In this document: positions 1-13,634 of the stretch, in pieces
Numbering within the stretch: the first letter of the stretch is position 1
How the letters are laid out: each line of letters starts with the position of its first letter
From: Petrolisthes cinctipes
Taxonomy: Eukaryota > Arthropoda > Malacostraca > Decapoda > Porcellanidae
DNA length: 64,000 nucleotides
Assembly: GCA_033782935.1 (NCBI GenBank)
Contig: JAWQEG010000710.1
Span: 1,798,001 to 1,862,000 of the forward strand
Direction: 5' to 3'
Made by a program: the position numbers and the translations under genes
Notes under the pieces: model-generated
Databases searched by the model: none
Told to the model about the DNA's origin: nothing
The model's input: only the letters and a program-made list of their open reading frames with translations

Positions 1-3000
1 AACGGGTACTGAAGATGAATGCACTTATCGACTTTTTGGCACCAAAAATATCGATTTTGAGCATGTTTTGGGTCTGTATCTTGAAAAAATTCTAACTAGG
101 AGTAGGCATGTGCAGATCGCTTCCAGGACCCAAAAATACCGAATTTTCGGGTGTTTTGAGCTTTTGAGCATGAATTTGAGATATAAACTGGTACAGAAGA
201 TACATGCACTTATCGACTTTGGACACTTAAAATATCGATTTTTAGCATGTTTTGAGCCTATATTTTGAAAACATTCTAGCACTGAGTAGGCATGTACAGA
301 TCGCTTCTGGGACCCAAAAATATCGAATTTTTGGGTGTTTTAAGGTTGAATTTGGGATATAAACAGGTGCAGAAGATGCATACACATATTGACTTTTGGG
401 CACCTAAAATATCGATTTTCAGCATGTTTTGGGCCTGTATCTGAGTAGGCATGTACAGATCTCTTCTGGGACCCCAAAATATCGAACTTTCGGGTGTTTG
501 GAGCCTGAATTTGAGATATAAACGGGTACAGAAGATGCATGCACATATCGACTTTGGACACCTAAAATATCGATTTTCAGAATTTTTGGGCCTGTATCAG
601 AGTAGGCATGTACAGATCGCTTATGGGAACCCTAAATATCGAATTTTCAGGTGTTTGGAGCCTGAATTTGATATATAAACGGGTACAGAAGATGCATGCA
701 CATATCGATCTTTGGGTACCTAAAAGATCGATTTTCAGTATGTTTTGGGCCTGTGATTTGAAATTACTCTAACACGGAGTAGGCATGTACAGATCGCTTC
801 TGGGACCCCAAAATATCGTATTTTCGGGAGTTTTGGGCCTGAATTTGAGATATCGACTTTGGGTACCTAAAATATCGATATTTAGCATGTTTTGGACCTA
901 TATTTTGAAAATATCCTAGAACTGAGTAGGCATGAACAGATCGCTTCTGGGACCCAAAAATATCGAATTTTCGGGTGTTTTGAGCCTGGATTTGAGATAT
1001 AAACGGGTACAGAAGATGCATACACATATTGACTTTGGGCACCTAAAATATCGATTTTCAGCATGTTTTGGGCCTTTATTTTGAAAATACTCTAACACGG
1101 AGTAGGCATGTACAGATCGCTTCAGGGACCACAAAATATCGATTTTTCGGGTGTTTTGAGCCTGAATTTTAGATATAAACGGGTACAGAAGATGCATGCA
1201 CATATCGACTTTTGGGCACAGAAAATATCGATTTTGAGCATGTTTTGGGTCTGTATCTTGAAAACATTCTAACTAGGAGTAGTCATGTACAGATCGTTTC
1301 CAGGACCGAAAAATACCGAATTTTCGGGTGTTTTGAGCTTGAATTTGAGATCTAAACGGGTACTAAAGATGCATGCACATATCGACTTTGGACACTTAAA
1401 ATATCGATTTTTAGCATGTTTTAAGCCTATATTTTAAAAACATTCTAGCAGTGAGTAGGCATGTGCAGATCGCTTCTTCGACCCCAAAATATCGAATTTT
1501 CGGGTGTTTGGAGCCTGAATTTGAGATATAAACGGGTACAGAAGATGCATGCACATATCGACTTTTGGGCACCTAAAATATCGATTTTGAGCATGTTTTG
1601 GGTCTGTATCTTGAAAACATTCTAACTAGGAGTAGGCATATACAGATCGCTTCTAGGACCCAAAAATACCGAATTTTCGGGAGTTTTGAGACTTAATTTT
1701 ATATATAAACGGGTACAGAAGATGCATGCACATATTGACTTTGTGTACCTAAAATATCGATTTTCTACATGTTTTGGGCCTGTATTTTGAAAATACTCTA
1801 ACACGGAGTAGGCATGTACAGATCGCTTCAGGGACCCCAAAATATCGAATTTTCGGGTGTTTTGAGCCTGGATTTGAGATATAAACGGGTAGTGAAGATG
1901 AATGCACTTATCGACTTTTGGGCACCAAAAATATCGATTTTGAGCATATTTTGGGTCTGTATCTTGAAAAATATCTAACTAGGAGTAGGCATGTACAGAT
2001 CGCTTCCAGGACCCAAAAATACCGAATTATCGGGTGTTTTGAGCTTTTGAACATGAATTTGATATATAAACTGGTACAGAAGATACATGCACTTATCGAC
2101 TTTGGACACTTAAAATATCGATTTTTAGCATGTTTTGAGTCTATATTTTGAAAACATTCTAGCACTGAGTAGGCATGTACAGATTGCTTCTGGGACCCAA
2201 AAATATCGAATTTTCGGGTGTTTTAAGGTTGAATTTGGGATATAAACAGGTGCAGAAGATGCATACACATATTGACTTTGGGCACCTAAAATATCGATTT
2301 TCAGCATGTTTTGGGCCTGTATCTGAGTAGGCATGTACAGTTTGCTTCTTCGACCCTAAAATTATCGAATTTTCGGGTGTTTGGAGCCTGAATTTGAGAT
2401 ATAAACGGGTACAGAAGATGCATGCACATATCGACTTATGGGCACCTAAAAGATCGATTTTCAGTATATTTTGGGCCTGTATTTTGAAAATACTCTAACA
2501 CGGAGTAGGCATGTACAGATCGCTTCTGGGACCCCAAAATATCGAATTTTCGGGAGTTTTGGGCCTGAATTTCAGATATCGACTTTGGGCACCTAAAATA
2601 TTGATATTTAGCATGTTTTTGACCTATATTTTGAAAATATTCTAGAACTGAGTAGGCATGAACAGATCGCTTCTGGGACCCAAAAATATCGAATTTTCGG
2701 GTGTTTTGAGCCTGGATTTGAGATATAAACGGGTACAGAAGATGCATACACATATTGACTTTGGGCACCTAAAATATCGATTTTCAGCATGTTTTGGGCC
2801 TTTATTTTGAAAATACTCTAACACGGAGTAGGCATGTACAGATCGCTTCTGGGACCCCTAAATATCAAATTTTCAGGTGTTATGAGCCTGAATTTGATAT
2901 ATAAACGGGTACAGAAGATGCATGCACATATCGACTTTGGACTCTTAAAATATCGATTTTTAGCATGTTTTGAGCCTATATTTTGAAAATATTCTAGCAC

Positions 3001-4773
3001 TGAGTAGGCATGTACAGATCGCTTCAGAGACCCACAAATATCGAATTTTCGGGTGTTTTGAGGTTGAATTTCAGATAAAAACGGGTGCAGAAGATGCATA
3101 CACATATTAACTTTGGGCACCTAAAATATCGATTTTCAGCATGTTATGGGCCTGTATCTGAGTAGGCATGTACAGATCGTTTCTGGGACCCCAAAATATC
3201 GAATTTTCGGGTGTTTTGCCCCTGAATTTGAGATATCGACTTTGGGCACCTAAAATATCGATTTTCAGCATGTTTTGGGCCTGTATTTTGAAAATGCTCT
3301 AACACAGAGTAGGCATGTACAGATCGCTTCAGGGACCCCAAAATATCGAACTTTCGGGTGTTTTGAGCCTGAATTTGAGATATAAACGGGTACTGAAGAT
3401 GAATGCACTTATCGACTTTTTGGCACCAAAAATATCGATTTTGAGCATGTTTTGTGTCTGTATCTTGAAATAATTCTAACTAGGAGCAGGCATGTACAGA
3501 TCGTTTCCAGGACCCAAAAACACCGAATTTCAGGGTGTTTTGAGCTTTTGAGCATGAATTTGAGATATAAACTGGTACAGAAGATACATGCACTTATCGA
3601 CTTTGGACACTTAAAATATCGATTTTTAGCATGTTTTGAGCCTATATTTTGAAAATATTCTAGCACTGAGTAGGCATGTGCAGATCGCTTCTAGACCCAA
3701 AAATATCGAATTTTTGGGTGTTTTGGGCCTGAATTTAAGTAATCGACTTTGGGCACCTAAAATATCGATTTTTAGCATGTTCTGGACCTATATTTTGAAA
3801 ATATTCTAGCACTGAGTAGGCATGTTCAGATCGCTTCTGGGACCCATAAATATCGAATTTTCGGGTGTTTTGAGCCTGAATTTGAGATATAAACGGGTAC
3901 ATAAGATGCATGCACATATTGACTTTGGGCACCTAAAATATCGATTTTCTGCATGTTTTGGGACTGTATTTTGAAAATACTCTAACATGGAGTAGGCATG
4001 TACAGATCGTTTCAGGGACCCCAAAATATCGAATTTTCGGGTGTTTTGAGCCTGAATTTGAGATATAAACGGGTACTGAAGATGAATGCACTTATCGACT
4101 TTTGGGCACCAAAAATATCGATTTTGAGCATGTTTTGGGTCTGTATCTTGAAAACATTCTAACTAGGAGTAGTCATGTACAGATCGTTTCCAGGACCGAA
4201 AAATACCGAATTTTCGGGTGTTTTGAGCTTGAATTTGAGATCTAAACGGGTACTAAAGATGCATTCACATATCGACTTTGGACACTTAAAATATCGATTT
4301 TTAGCATGTTTTAAGCCTATATTTTAAAAACATTCTAGCACTGAGTAGGCATGTGCAGATCGCTTCTTCGACCCCAAAATATCGAATTTTCGGGTGTTTG
4401 GAGCCTGAATTTGAGATATAAACGGGTACAGAAGATGCATGCACATATCGACTTTTGGGCACATAAAATATCGATTTTCAGTATGTTTTGGGCCTGTATT
4501 TTGAAAATACTCTAACACGGAGTAGGCATGTACAGATCGCTTCAGGAACCCCAAAAGATCGAATTTTCGGGTGTTTTAAGCCTAAATTTGAGATATAAAC
4601 GGCTACTGAAGATGCATGAACATATCGACTTTGGACACTTAAAATATCGATTTTTAGCATGTTTTGAGCCTATATTTTGAAAATATTCTAGCACTAAGTA
4701 GGCATTTACAGATCGCTTCTGGGACCCCAAAATATTGAATTTTCGGGTGTTTTGAGCCTGAATTTGGGATATA
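1..4773 (+). repeat. Higher-order repeat unit of about 4.77 kb, copy 1
   Basis: This segment repeats almost base for base starting at 4774. The offset is 4773 bp at the start, 4772 bp from about 390 to 3355 after a one-base length change in a T run, and 5125 bp from about 3360 on. The window opens inside the unit, so its true start is unknown. It holds about 27 monomers of the alpha, beta, gamma, delta and epsilon classes. By eye the two copies differ at only scattered single bases outside one replaced tract and one inserted dimer, so the duplication is much younger than the divergence between neighbouring monomers. Confidence 0.9.
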
Positions 4774-7473
4774 AACGGGTACTGAAGATGAATGCACTTA
4801 TCGACTTTTTGGCACCAAAAATATCGATTTTGAGCATGTTTTGGGTCTGTATCTTGAAAAATATCTAACTAGGAGTAGGCATGTACAGATCGTTTACAGG
4901 ACCCAAAAATACCGAATTTTCGGGTGTTTTGAGCTTTTGAGCATGAATTTGAGATATAAACTGGTACAGAAGATACATGCACTTATCGACTTTGGACACT
5001 TAAAATATCGATTTTTAGCATGTTTTGAGCCTATATTTTGAAAACATTCTAGCACTGAGTAGGCATGTACAGATCGCTTCTGGGACCCAAAAATATCCAA
5101 TTTTTGGGTGTTTTAAGGTTGAATTTGAGATATAAACAGGTGCAGAAGATGCATACACATATTGACTTTGGGCACCTAAAATATCGATTTTCAGCATGTT
5201 TTGGGCCTGTATCTGAGTAGGCATGTACAGATCTCTTCTGGGACCCCAAAATATCGAACTTTCGGGTGTTTGGAGCCTGAATTTGAGATATAAACGGGTA
5301 CAGAAGATGCATGCACATATCGACTTTGGACACCTAAAATATCGATTTTCAGAATTTTTGGGCCTGTAACAGAGTAGGCATGTACAGATCGCTTATGGGA
5401 ACCCAAAATATCGAATTTTCAGGTGTTTGGAGCCTGAATTTGATATATAAACGGGTACAGAAGATGCATGCACATATCGATCTTTGGGTACCTAAAAGAT
5501 CGATTTTCAGTATGTTTTGGGCCTGTGTTTTGAAATTACTCTAACACGGAGTAGGCATGTACAGATCGCTTCTGGGACCCCAAAATATCGTATTTTCGGG
5601 AGTTTTGGGCCTGAATTTGAGATATCGACTTTGGGTACCTAAAATATCGATATTTAGCATGTTTTGGACCTATATTTTGAAAATATCCTAGAACTGAGTA
5701 GGCATGAACAGATCGCTTCTGGGACCCAAAAATATCGAATTTTCGGGTGTTTTGAGCCTGGATTTGAGATATAAACGGGTACAGAAGATGCATACACATA
5801 TTGACTTTGGGCACCTAAAATATCGATTTTCAGCATGTTTTTGGCCTTTATTTTGAAAATACTCTAACACGGAGTAGGCATGTACAGATCGCTTCAGGGA
5901 CCCCAAAATATCGAATTTTCGGGTGTTTTGAGCCTGAATTTTAGATATAAACGGGTACAGAAGATGCATGCACATATCGACTTTTGGGCACAGAAAATAT
6001 CGATTTTGAGCATGTTTTGGGTCTGTATCTTGAAAACATTCTAACTAGGAGTAGTCATGTACAGATCGTTTCCAGGACCGAAAAATACCGAATTTTCGGG
6101 TGTTTTGAGCTTGAATTTGAGATCTAAACGGGTACTAAAGATGCATGCACATATCGACTTTGGACACTTAAAATATCGATTTTTAGCATGTTTTAAGCCT
6201 ATATTTTAAAAACATTCTAGCACTGAGTAGGCATGTGCAGATCGCTTCTTCGACCCCAAAATATCGAATTTTCGGGTGTTTGGAGCCTGAATTTGAGATA
6301 TAAACGGGTACAGAAGATGCATGCACATATCGACTTTTGGGCACCTAAAATATCGATTTTGAGCATGTTTTGGGTCTGTATCTTGAAAACATTCTAACTA
6401 GGAGTAGGCATATACAGATCGCTTCTAGGACCCAAAAATACCGAATTTTCGGGAGTTTTGAGACTTAATTTTATATATAAACGGGTACAGAAGATGCATG
6501 CACATATTGACTTTGTGTACCTAAAATATCGATTTTCTACATGTTTTGGGCCTGTATTTTGAAAATACTCTAACACGGAGTAGGCATGTACAGATCGCTT
6601 CAGGGACCCCAAAATATCGAATTTTCGGGTGTTTTGAGCCTGGATTTGAGATATAAACGGGTAGTGAAGATGAATGCACTTATCGACTTTTGGGCACCAA
6701 AAATATCGATTTTGAGCATATTTTGGGTCTGTATCTTGAAAAATATCTAACTAGGAGTAGGCATGTACAGATCGCTTCCAGGACCCAAAAATACCGAATT
6801 ATCGGGTGTTTTGAGCTTTTGAACATGAATTTGATATATAAACTGGTACAGAAGATACATGCACTTATCGACTTTGGACACTTAAAATATCGATTTTTAG
6901 CATGTTTTGAGTCTATATTTTGAAAACATTCTAGCACTGAGTAGGCATGTACAGATCGCTTCTGGGACCCAAAAATATCGAATTTTCGGGTGTTTTAAGG
7001 TTGAATTTGGGATATAAACAGGTGCAGAAGATGCATACACATATTGACTTTGGGCACCTAAAATATCGATTTTCAGCATGTTTTGGGCCTGTATCTGAGT
7101 AGGCATGTACAGTTTGCTTCTTCGACCCTAAAATTATCGAATTTTCGGGTGTTTGGAGCCTGAATTTGAGATATAAACGGGTACAGAAGATGCATGCACA
7201 TATCGACTTATGGGCACCTAAAAGATCGATTTTCAGTATATTTTGGGCCTGTATTTTGAAAATACTCTAACACGGAGTAGGCATGTACAGATCGCTTCTG
7301 GGACCCCAAAATATCGAATTTTCGGGAGTTTTGGGCCTGAATTTCAGATATCGACTTTGGGCACCTAAAATATTGATATTTAGCATGTTTTTGACCTATA
7401 TTTTGAAAATATTCTAGAACTGAGTAGGCATGAACAGATCGCTTCTGGGACCCAAAAATATCGAATTTTCGGG

Positions 7474-7600
7474 AGTTTTGAGACTTAATTTTATATATAA
7501 ACGGGTACAGAAGATGCATGCACATATTGACTTGAGGCACCTAAAATATCGATTTTCAGCATGTTTTGGGTCTGTATTTTGGAAATACTCTAATACCGAG
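7474..7600 (+). repeat. Replaced tract in copy 2 of the 4.77-kb unit (gene conversion candidate)
   Basis: Copy 1 at 2702-2828 reads GTGTTTTGAGCCTGG and ends with CTAACACGGAG. The equivalent stretch here reads GAGTTTTGAGACTTAATTTT and ends with CTAATACCGAG. That alternative version matches another monomer at about 13492-13618. Sequence on both sides again follows copy 1 exactly, at an offset of 4772. The pattern is that of a short non-reciprocal replacement; two crossovers would give the same result. Confidence 0.7.
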
Positions 7601-8129
7601 TAGGCATGTACAGATCGCTTCTGGGACCCCTAAATATCGAATTTTCAGGTGTTATGAGCCTGAATTTGATATATAAACGGGTACAGAAGATGCATGCACA
7701 TATCGACTTTGGACTCTTAAAATATCGATTTTTAGCATGTTTTGAGCCTATATTTTGAAAATATTCTAGCACTGAGTAGGCATGTACAGATCGCTTCAGA
7801 GACCCACAAATATCGAATTTTCGGGTGTTTTGAGGTTGAATTTCAGATAAAAACGGGTGCAGAAGATGCATACACATATTAACTTTGGGCACCTAAAATA
7901 TCGATTTTCAGCATGTTATGGGCCTGTATCTGAGTAGGCATGTACAGATCGCTTCTGGGACCCCAAAATATCGAATTTTCGGGTGTTTTGCCCCTGAATT
8001 TGAGATATCGACTTTGGGCACCTAAAATATCGATTTTCAGCATGTTTTGGGCCTGTATTTTGAAAATGCTCTAACACAGAGTAGGCATGTACAGATCGCT
8101 TCAGGGACCCCAAAATATCGAACTTTCGG

Positions 8130-8482
8130 GTGCTTAGAGCCTGAATATGAGATATAAACGGGTACTGAAGATGCATGCACATATCAACTTTTGGGCACCG
8201 AAAATATCGATTTTGAGCATGTTTTAGGTCTGTATCTTGAAAAAATTCTAACTAGGAGTAGGCATGTACAGATCGCTTCTAGGACCCAAAAATACGGAAT
8301 TATCGAGAGTTTTGAGACTTAATTTGAGTTATAAACGGGTACAGAAGGTGCATGCACATATTGACTTTGGGCACCTAAAATATCGATTTTCAGCATGTTT
8401 TGGGCCTGTATTTTGAAAATACTCTAATACAGAGAAGGCATGTACAGATCGCTTCAGAGACCGCAAAATATCGAATTTTCGG
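8130..8482 (+). repeat. Extra two-monomer insertion in HOR copy 2
   Basis: The offset between the two 4.77-kb copies jumps from 4772 to 5125 here. That is 353 bases, about two monomers. The added DNA is one alpha monomer followed by one delta monomer with CTAATACAGAGAAGGC. The closest relative seen is around 16160-16420, which shares GAGACTTAATTTGAGTTATA and the CAGAGACCG variant. Unequal exchange between out-of-register monomers is the simple explanation. Confidence 0.8.
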
Positions 8483-9898
8483 GTGTTTTGAGCCTGAATT
8501 TGAGATATAAACGGGTACTGAAGATGAATGCACTTATCGACTTTTTGGCACCAAAAATATCGATTTTGAGCATGTTTTGTGTCTGTATCTTGAAATAATT
8601 CTAACTAGGAGCAGGCATGTACAGATCGTTTCCAGGACCCAAAAACACCGAATTTCAGGGTGTTTTGAGCTTTTGAGCATGAATTTGAGATATAAACTGG
8701 TACAGAAGATACATGCACTTATCGACTTTGGACACTTAAAATATCGATTTTTAGCATGTTTTGAGCCTATATTTTGAAAATATTCTAGCACTGAGTAGGC
8801 ATGTGCAGATCGCTTCTAGACCCAAAAATATCGAATTTTTGGGTGTTTTGGGCCTGAATTTAAGTAATCGACTTTGGGCACCTAAAATATCGATTTTTAG
8901 CATGTTCTGGACCTATATTTTGAAAATATTCTAGCACTGAGTAGGCATGTACAGATCGCTTCTGGGACCCATAAATATCGAATTTTCGGGTGTTTTGAGC
9001 CTGAATTTGAGATATAAACGGGTACATAAGATGCATGCACATATTGACTTTGGGCACCTAAAATATCGATTTTCTGCATGTTTTGGGACTGTATTTTGAA
9101 AATACTCTAACATGGAGTAGGCATGTACAGATCGTTTCAGGGACCCCAAAATATCGAATTTTCGGGTGTTTTGAGCCTGAATTTGAGATATAAACGGGTA
9201 CTGAAGATGAATGCACTTATCGACTTTTGGGCACCAAAAATATCGATTTTGAGCATGTTTTGGGTCTGTATCTTGAAAACATTCTAACTAGGAGTAGTCA
9301 TGTACAGATCGTTTCCAGGACCGAAAAATACCGAATTTTCGGGTGTTTTGAGCTTGAATTTGAGATCTAAACGGGTACTAAAGATGCATGCACATATCGA
9401 CTTTGGACACTTAAAATATCGATTTTTAGCATGTTTTAAGCCTATATTTTAAAAACATTCTAGCACTGAGTAGGCATGTGCAGATCGCTTCTTCGACCCC
9501 AAAATATCGAATTTTCGGGTGTTTGGAGCCTGAATTTGAGATATAAACGGGTACAGAAGATACATGCACATATCGACTTTTGGGCACATAAAATATCGAT
9601 TTTCAGTATGTTTTGGGCCTGTATTTTGAAAATACTCTAACACGGAGTAGGCATGTACAGATCGCTTCAGGAACCCCAAAAGATCGAATTTTCGGGTGTT
9701 TTAAGCCTAAATTTGAGATATAAACGGCTACTGAAGATGCATGAACATATCGACTTTGGACACTTAAAATATCGATTTTTAGCATGTTTTGAGCCTATAT
9801 TTTGAAAATATTCTAGCACTAAGTAGGCATTTACAGATCGCTTCTGGGACCCCAAAATATTGAATTTTCGGGTGTTTTGAGCCTGAATTTGGGATATA

Positions 9899-10176
9899 AA
9901 CGGGTACTGAAGATGAATGCACTTATCGACTTTTTGGCACCAAAAATATCGATTTTGAGCATGTTTTGGGCCTGTATCTTGAAAAATATCTAACTAGGAG
10001 TAGGCATGTACAGATCGTTTACAGGACCCAAAAATACCGAATTTTCGGGTGTTTTGAGCTTTTGAGCATGAATTTGAGATATAAACTGGTACAGAAGATA
10101 CATGCACTTATCGACTTTGGACACTTAAAATATCGATTTTTAGCATGTTTTGAGCCTATATTTTGAAAACATTCTA
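9899..10176 (+). repeat. Truncated third copy of the 4.77-kb unit
   Basis: The stretch from 9899 matches 4774 onward (offset 5125) for about 278 bp and then stops abruptly inside a beta monomer. The sequence passes from CATTCTAG directly to ATCGCTTCAGAGACC, losing the roughly 20 bases (CACTGAGTAGG and following) normally present. The break marks the border between two higher-order neighbourhoods. Confidence 0.85.
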
Positions 10177-10179
10177 GAT

Positions 10180-11165
10180 CGCTTCAGAGACCGCAAAATA
10201 TCGAATTTTCGGGTGTTTTGTGCCTGGATTTGAGATATAAACGGGTACTCAAGATGAATGCACCTATCGACTTTTGGGCACCAAAAATATCGATTTTGAG
10301 CATGTTTTGGTTCTGTATCTTGAAAAAATTCTAACTAGGAGTAGGCATGTACAGATCCCTTCCGGGACCCAAAAATACCGAATTTTCGAGTGTTTTGAGC
10401 CTGAATTTGAGACATAAACGGGTACAGAAGATGCATGCACATATTGACTTTGTGTACCTAAAATATCGATTTTCTACATGTTTTGGGCCTGTAATTTGAA
10501 AATACTCTAACACGGAGTAGGCATGTACAGATCGCTTCAGGGACCCCAAAATATCGAATTTTCGGGTGTTTTGAGCCTGGATTTGAGATATAAACGGGTA
10601 GTGAAGATGAATGCACTTATCGACTTTTGGGCACCAAAAATATCGATTTTAAGCATGTTTTGGGTCTGTATCTTGAAAAAAATCTAACTAGGAGTAGGCA
10701 TGTACAGATCGCTTCCAGGACCCAAAAATACCGAATTATCGGGTGTTTTGAGCTTTTGAGCATGAATTTGATATATAAACTGGTACAGAAGATACATGCA
10801 CTTATCGACTTTGGACACTTAAAATATCGATTTTTAGCATGTTTTGAGTCTATATTTTGAAAACATTCTAGCACTGAGTAGGCATGTACAGATCGCTTCT
10901 GGGACCCAAAAATATCGATTTTTCGGGTGTTTTAAGGTTGAATTTGGGATATAAACAGGTGCAGAAGATGCATACACATATTGACTTTGGGCACCTAAAA
11001 TATCGATTTTCAGCATGTTTTGGGCCTGTATCTGAGTAGGCATGTACAGTTTGTTTCTTCGACCCTAAAATTATCGAATTTTCGGGTGTTTGGAGCCTGA
11101 ATTTGAGATATAAACGGGTACAGAAGATGCATGCACATATCGACTTATGGGCACCTAAAAGATCG
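10180..11165 (+). repeat. Segmental duplication, copy A (partner at 13635-14620)
   Basis: This roughly 985-bp stretch matches 13635-14620 at an offset of 3455. Shared unusual features include the GTTTTGTGCCTG variant at the start, GACATAAACGGG, GACTTTGTGTACCTAAAA and the alpha variant with GAGCTTTTGAGCATG. It is also a more diverged relative of 1473-2460. The match fades where copy A continues as GTATGTTTTGGGCCTGTATT and copy B as GTATGTTTTGAGCCTGTGTT. Confidence 0.8.
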
Positions 11166-13634
11166 ATTTTCAGTATGTTTTGGGCCTGTATTTTGAAAAT
11201 ACTCTAACACGGAGTAGGCATGTACAGATCACTTCTGGCACTCCAAAATATTGAATTTTTGGGTGTTTTGACCCTGAATTTGAGATATAAACGGGTACTG
11301 AAGATGCATGCACATATTGACTTTTGGGCACCAAAAATATCGATTTTGAGCATGTTTTGGGTCTGTATCTTGAAAACATTCTAACTAGGAGTAGGCATAT
11401 ACAGATCGTTTCTAGGACCCAAAAATACCGAATTTTCGGGAGTTTTGAGACTTAATTTTAGATATAAACTGGTACAGAAGATGCATGCACATATCGACTT
11501 TGGACACTTAAAATATCGATTTTTAGCATGTTTTGAGCCTATATTTTGAAAACATTCTAGCACTGAGTTAGATGTACAGATCGGTTCAGGTACCCAGAAA
11601 AATCGAATTTTCGGGTGTTTTGAGGTTGAATTTGGGATATAAACGGGTGCAGAAGATGAATACACATATTGACTTTTGGGCACCTAAAATATCGATTTTC
11701 AGCATGTTTTGGGCCTGTATCTGAGTAGGCATGTACAGATCTCTTCTGGGACCCCAAAATATCGAACTTTCGGTTGTTTGGAGCCTAAATTTGAGATATA
11801 AACGGGTACTCAAGATGCATGCACATATCGACTTTTGAGCACCTAAAATATCGATTTTGAGCATGTTTTTGGTCTGTATCTTGAAAACATTCTAACTAGG
11901 AGTAGGCATGTACAGATCGCTTCTAGGACCCAAAAATACCAAAGTTTCGGGTGTATTGAGCCTGAATTTGAGATATAAACGGGTACAGAAGATGCATGCA
12001 CATATCGACTTTGGACACTTAAAATATCGATTTTCAGCATGTTTTGGGCCTGTATCTGAGTAGGCATGTACAGATGGCTTATGGGAACCCAAAATATCGG
12101 ATTTTCAGGTGTTTGGAGCCTGAATTTGATATATAAACGGGTACAGAAGATGCATGCACATATCGACATTTGGGTACCTAAAAGATCGATTTTCAGTATG
12201 TTTTGAGCCTGTGTTTTGAAATTACTCTAACACGGAGTAGGCATGTACAGATCGCTTCTGGGACCCCAAAATATCGAATTTTCGAGAGTTTTGGGCCTGA
12301 ATTTGAGATATCGACTTTGGGCACCTAAAATATCGATATTTAGCATGTTTTGGACCTATATTTTGAAAATATTCTAGCACTGAGTAGGCATGTACAGATC
12401 ACTTCTGGGACCCAAAAATATCGAATTTTCGAGTGTTTTGAGCTTGAATTTGAGATATAAACGGGTACAGAAGATGTATACACATATTGACTTTGGGCAC
12501 CTAAAATATCGATTTTTTGCATGTTTTGGACCTATATTTTGAAAATATTCTAGCACTGAGTAGGCATGTACAGATCGCTTCAGGGACCCCAAAATATCGA
12601 ATTTTCGGGTGTTTTGAGCCTCAATTTGAGATATAAACGGGTACTGAAGATGCATGCACATATCGACTTTGGACACTTAAAATATCGATTTTTAGCATGT
12701 TTTGAGCCTATATTTTTAAAACATTCTACCACTGAGTAGGCATGTGCAGATCGCTTCTTCGACTCCAAAATATCGAATTTTCGGGTGTTTGGAGCCTGAA
12801 TTTGAGATATAAACGGGTACAGAAGATGCATGCACATATCGACATTTAGGCACCTAAAATATCTATTTTCAGTATGTTTTGGGCTTGTATTTTGAAAATA
12901 CTCTAACACGGAGTAGGCATGTACAGATCGCTTCTGGGACCCCAAAATATCGATTTTTCGGGTGTTTTGAGCGTGAATTTGAGATATAAACGGGTACTGA
13001 AGATGCATGCACGTATCGACTATGGACACTTAAAATATCGATTTTTAGCATGTTTTGAGCCTATATTTTGAAAATATTCTAGCACTGAGTAGGCATGTAC
13101 AGATCGCTTCAGGGACCCACAAATATCGATTTTTCGGGTGTTTTGAGGTTGAATTTGGGATAAAAACGGGTGCAAAAGATGCATGCACATATCGACTTTT
13201 GGGCACCTAAATGATCGATTTTCAGTATGTTTTGGGCCTGTATTTTGAAATTACTCTAACACGGAGTAGGCATGTACAGATCGCTTCTGGGACCCCAAAA
13301 TATTGAACTTTCGGGTGTTTGGAGCCTGAATTTGAGATATAAACGGGTACAGAAGATGCATGCACATATCGACTTTTGGGCACCTAAAATATCGATTTTG
13401 AGCATGTTTTGGGTCTGTATCTTGAAAACATTCTAACTAGGAGTAGGCATATACAGATCGCTTCTAGGACCCAAAAATACCGAATTTTCGGGAGTTTTGA
13501 GACTTAATTTTATATATAAACGGGTACAGAAGATGCATGCACATATTGACTTGGGGCACCTAAAATATCGATTTTCACCATGTTTTGGGTCTGTATTTTG
13601 AAAATACTCTAATACCGAGTAGGCATGTACAGAT

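Larger units (their letters stand above)
4774..9898 (+). repeat. Higher-order repeat unit, copy 2 (5125 bp, with an extra dimer)
   Basis: This is the second copy of the segment at 1-4773. It is 352-353 bp longer because an additional alpha-plus-delta dimer lies at about 8130-8482. It also carries a replaced tract at about 7474-7600 where it no longer matches copy 1. Elsewhere the match is nearly perfect, including rare variants shared by both copies, such as the GTAGTCATG form of the alpha monomer at 1281 and 6053 and the CTAAAATTATCGAATTTTC form at 2354 and 7127. Confidence 0.9.
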
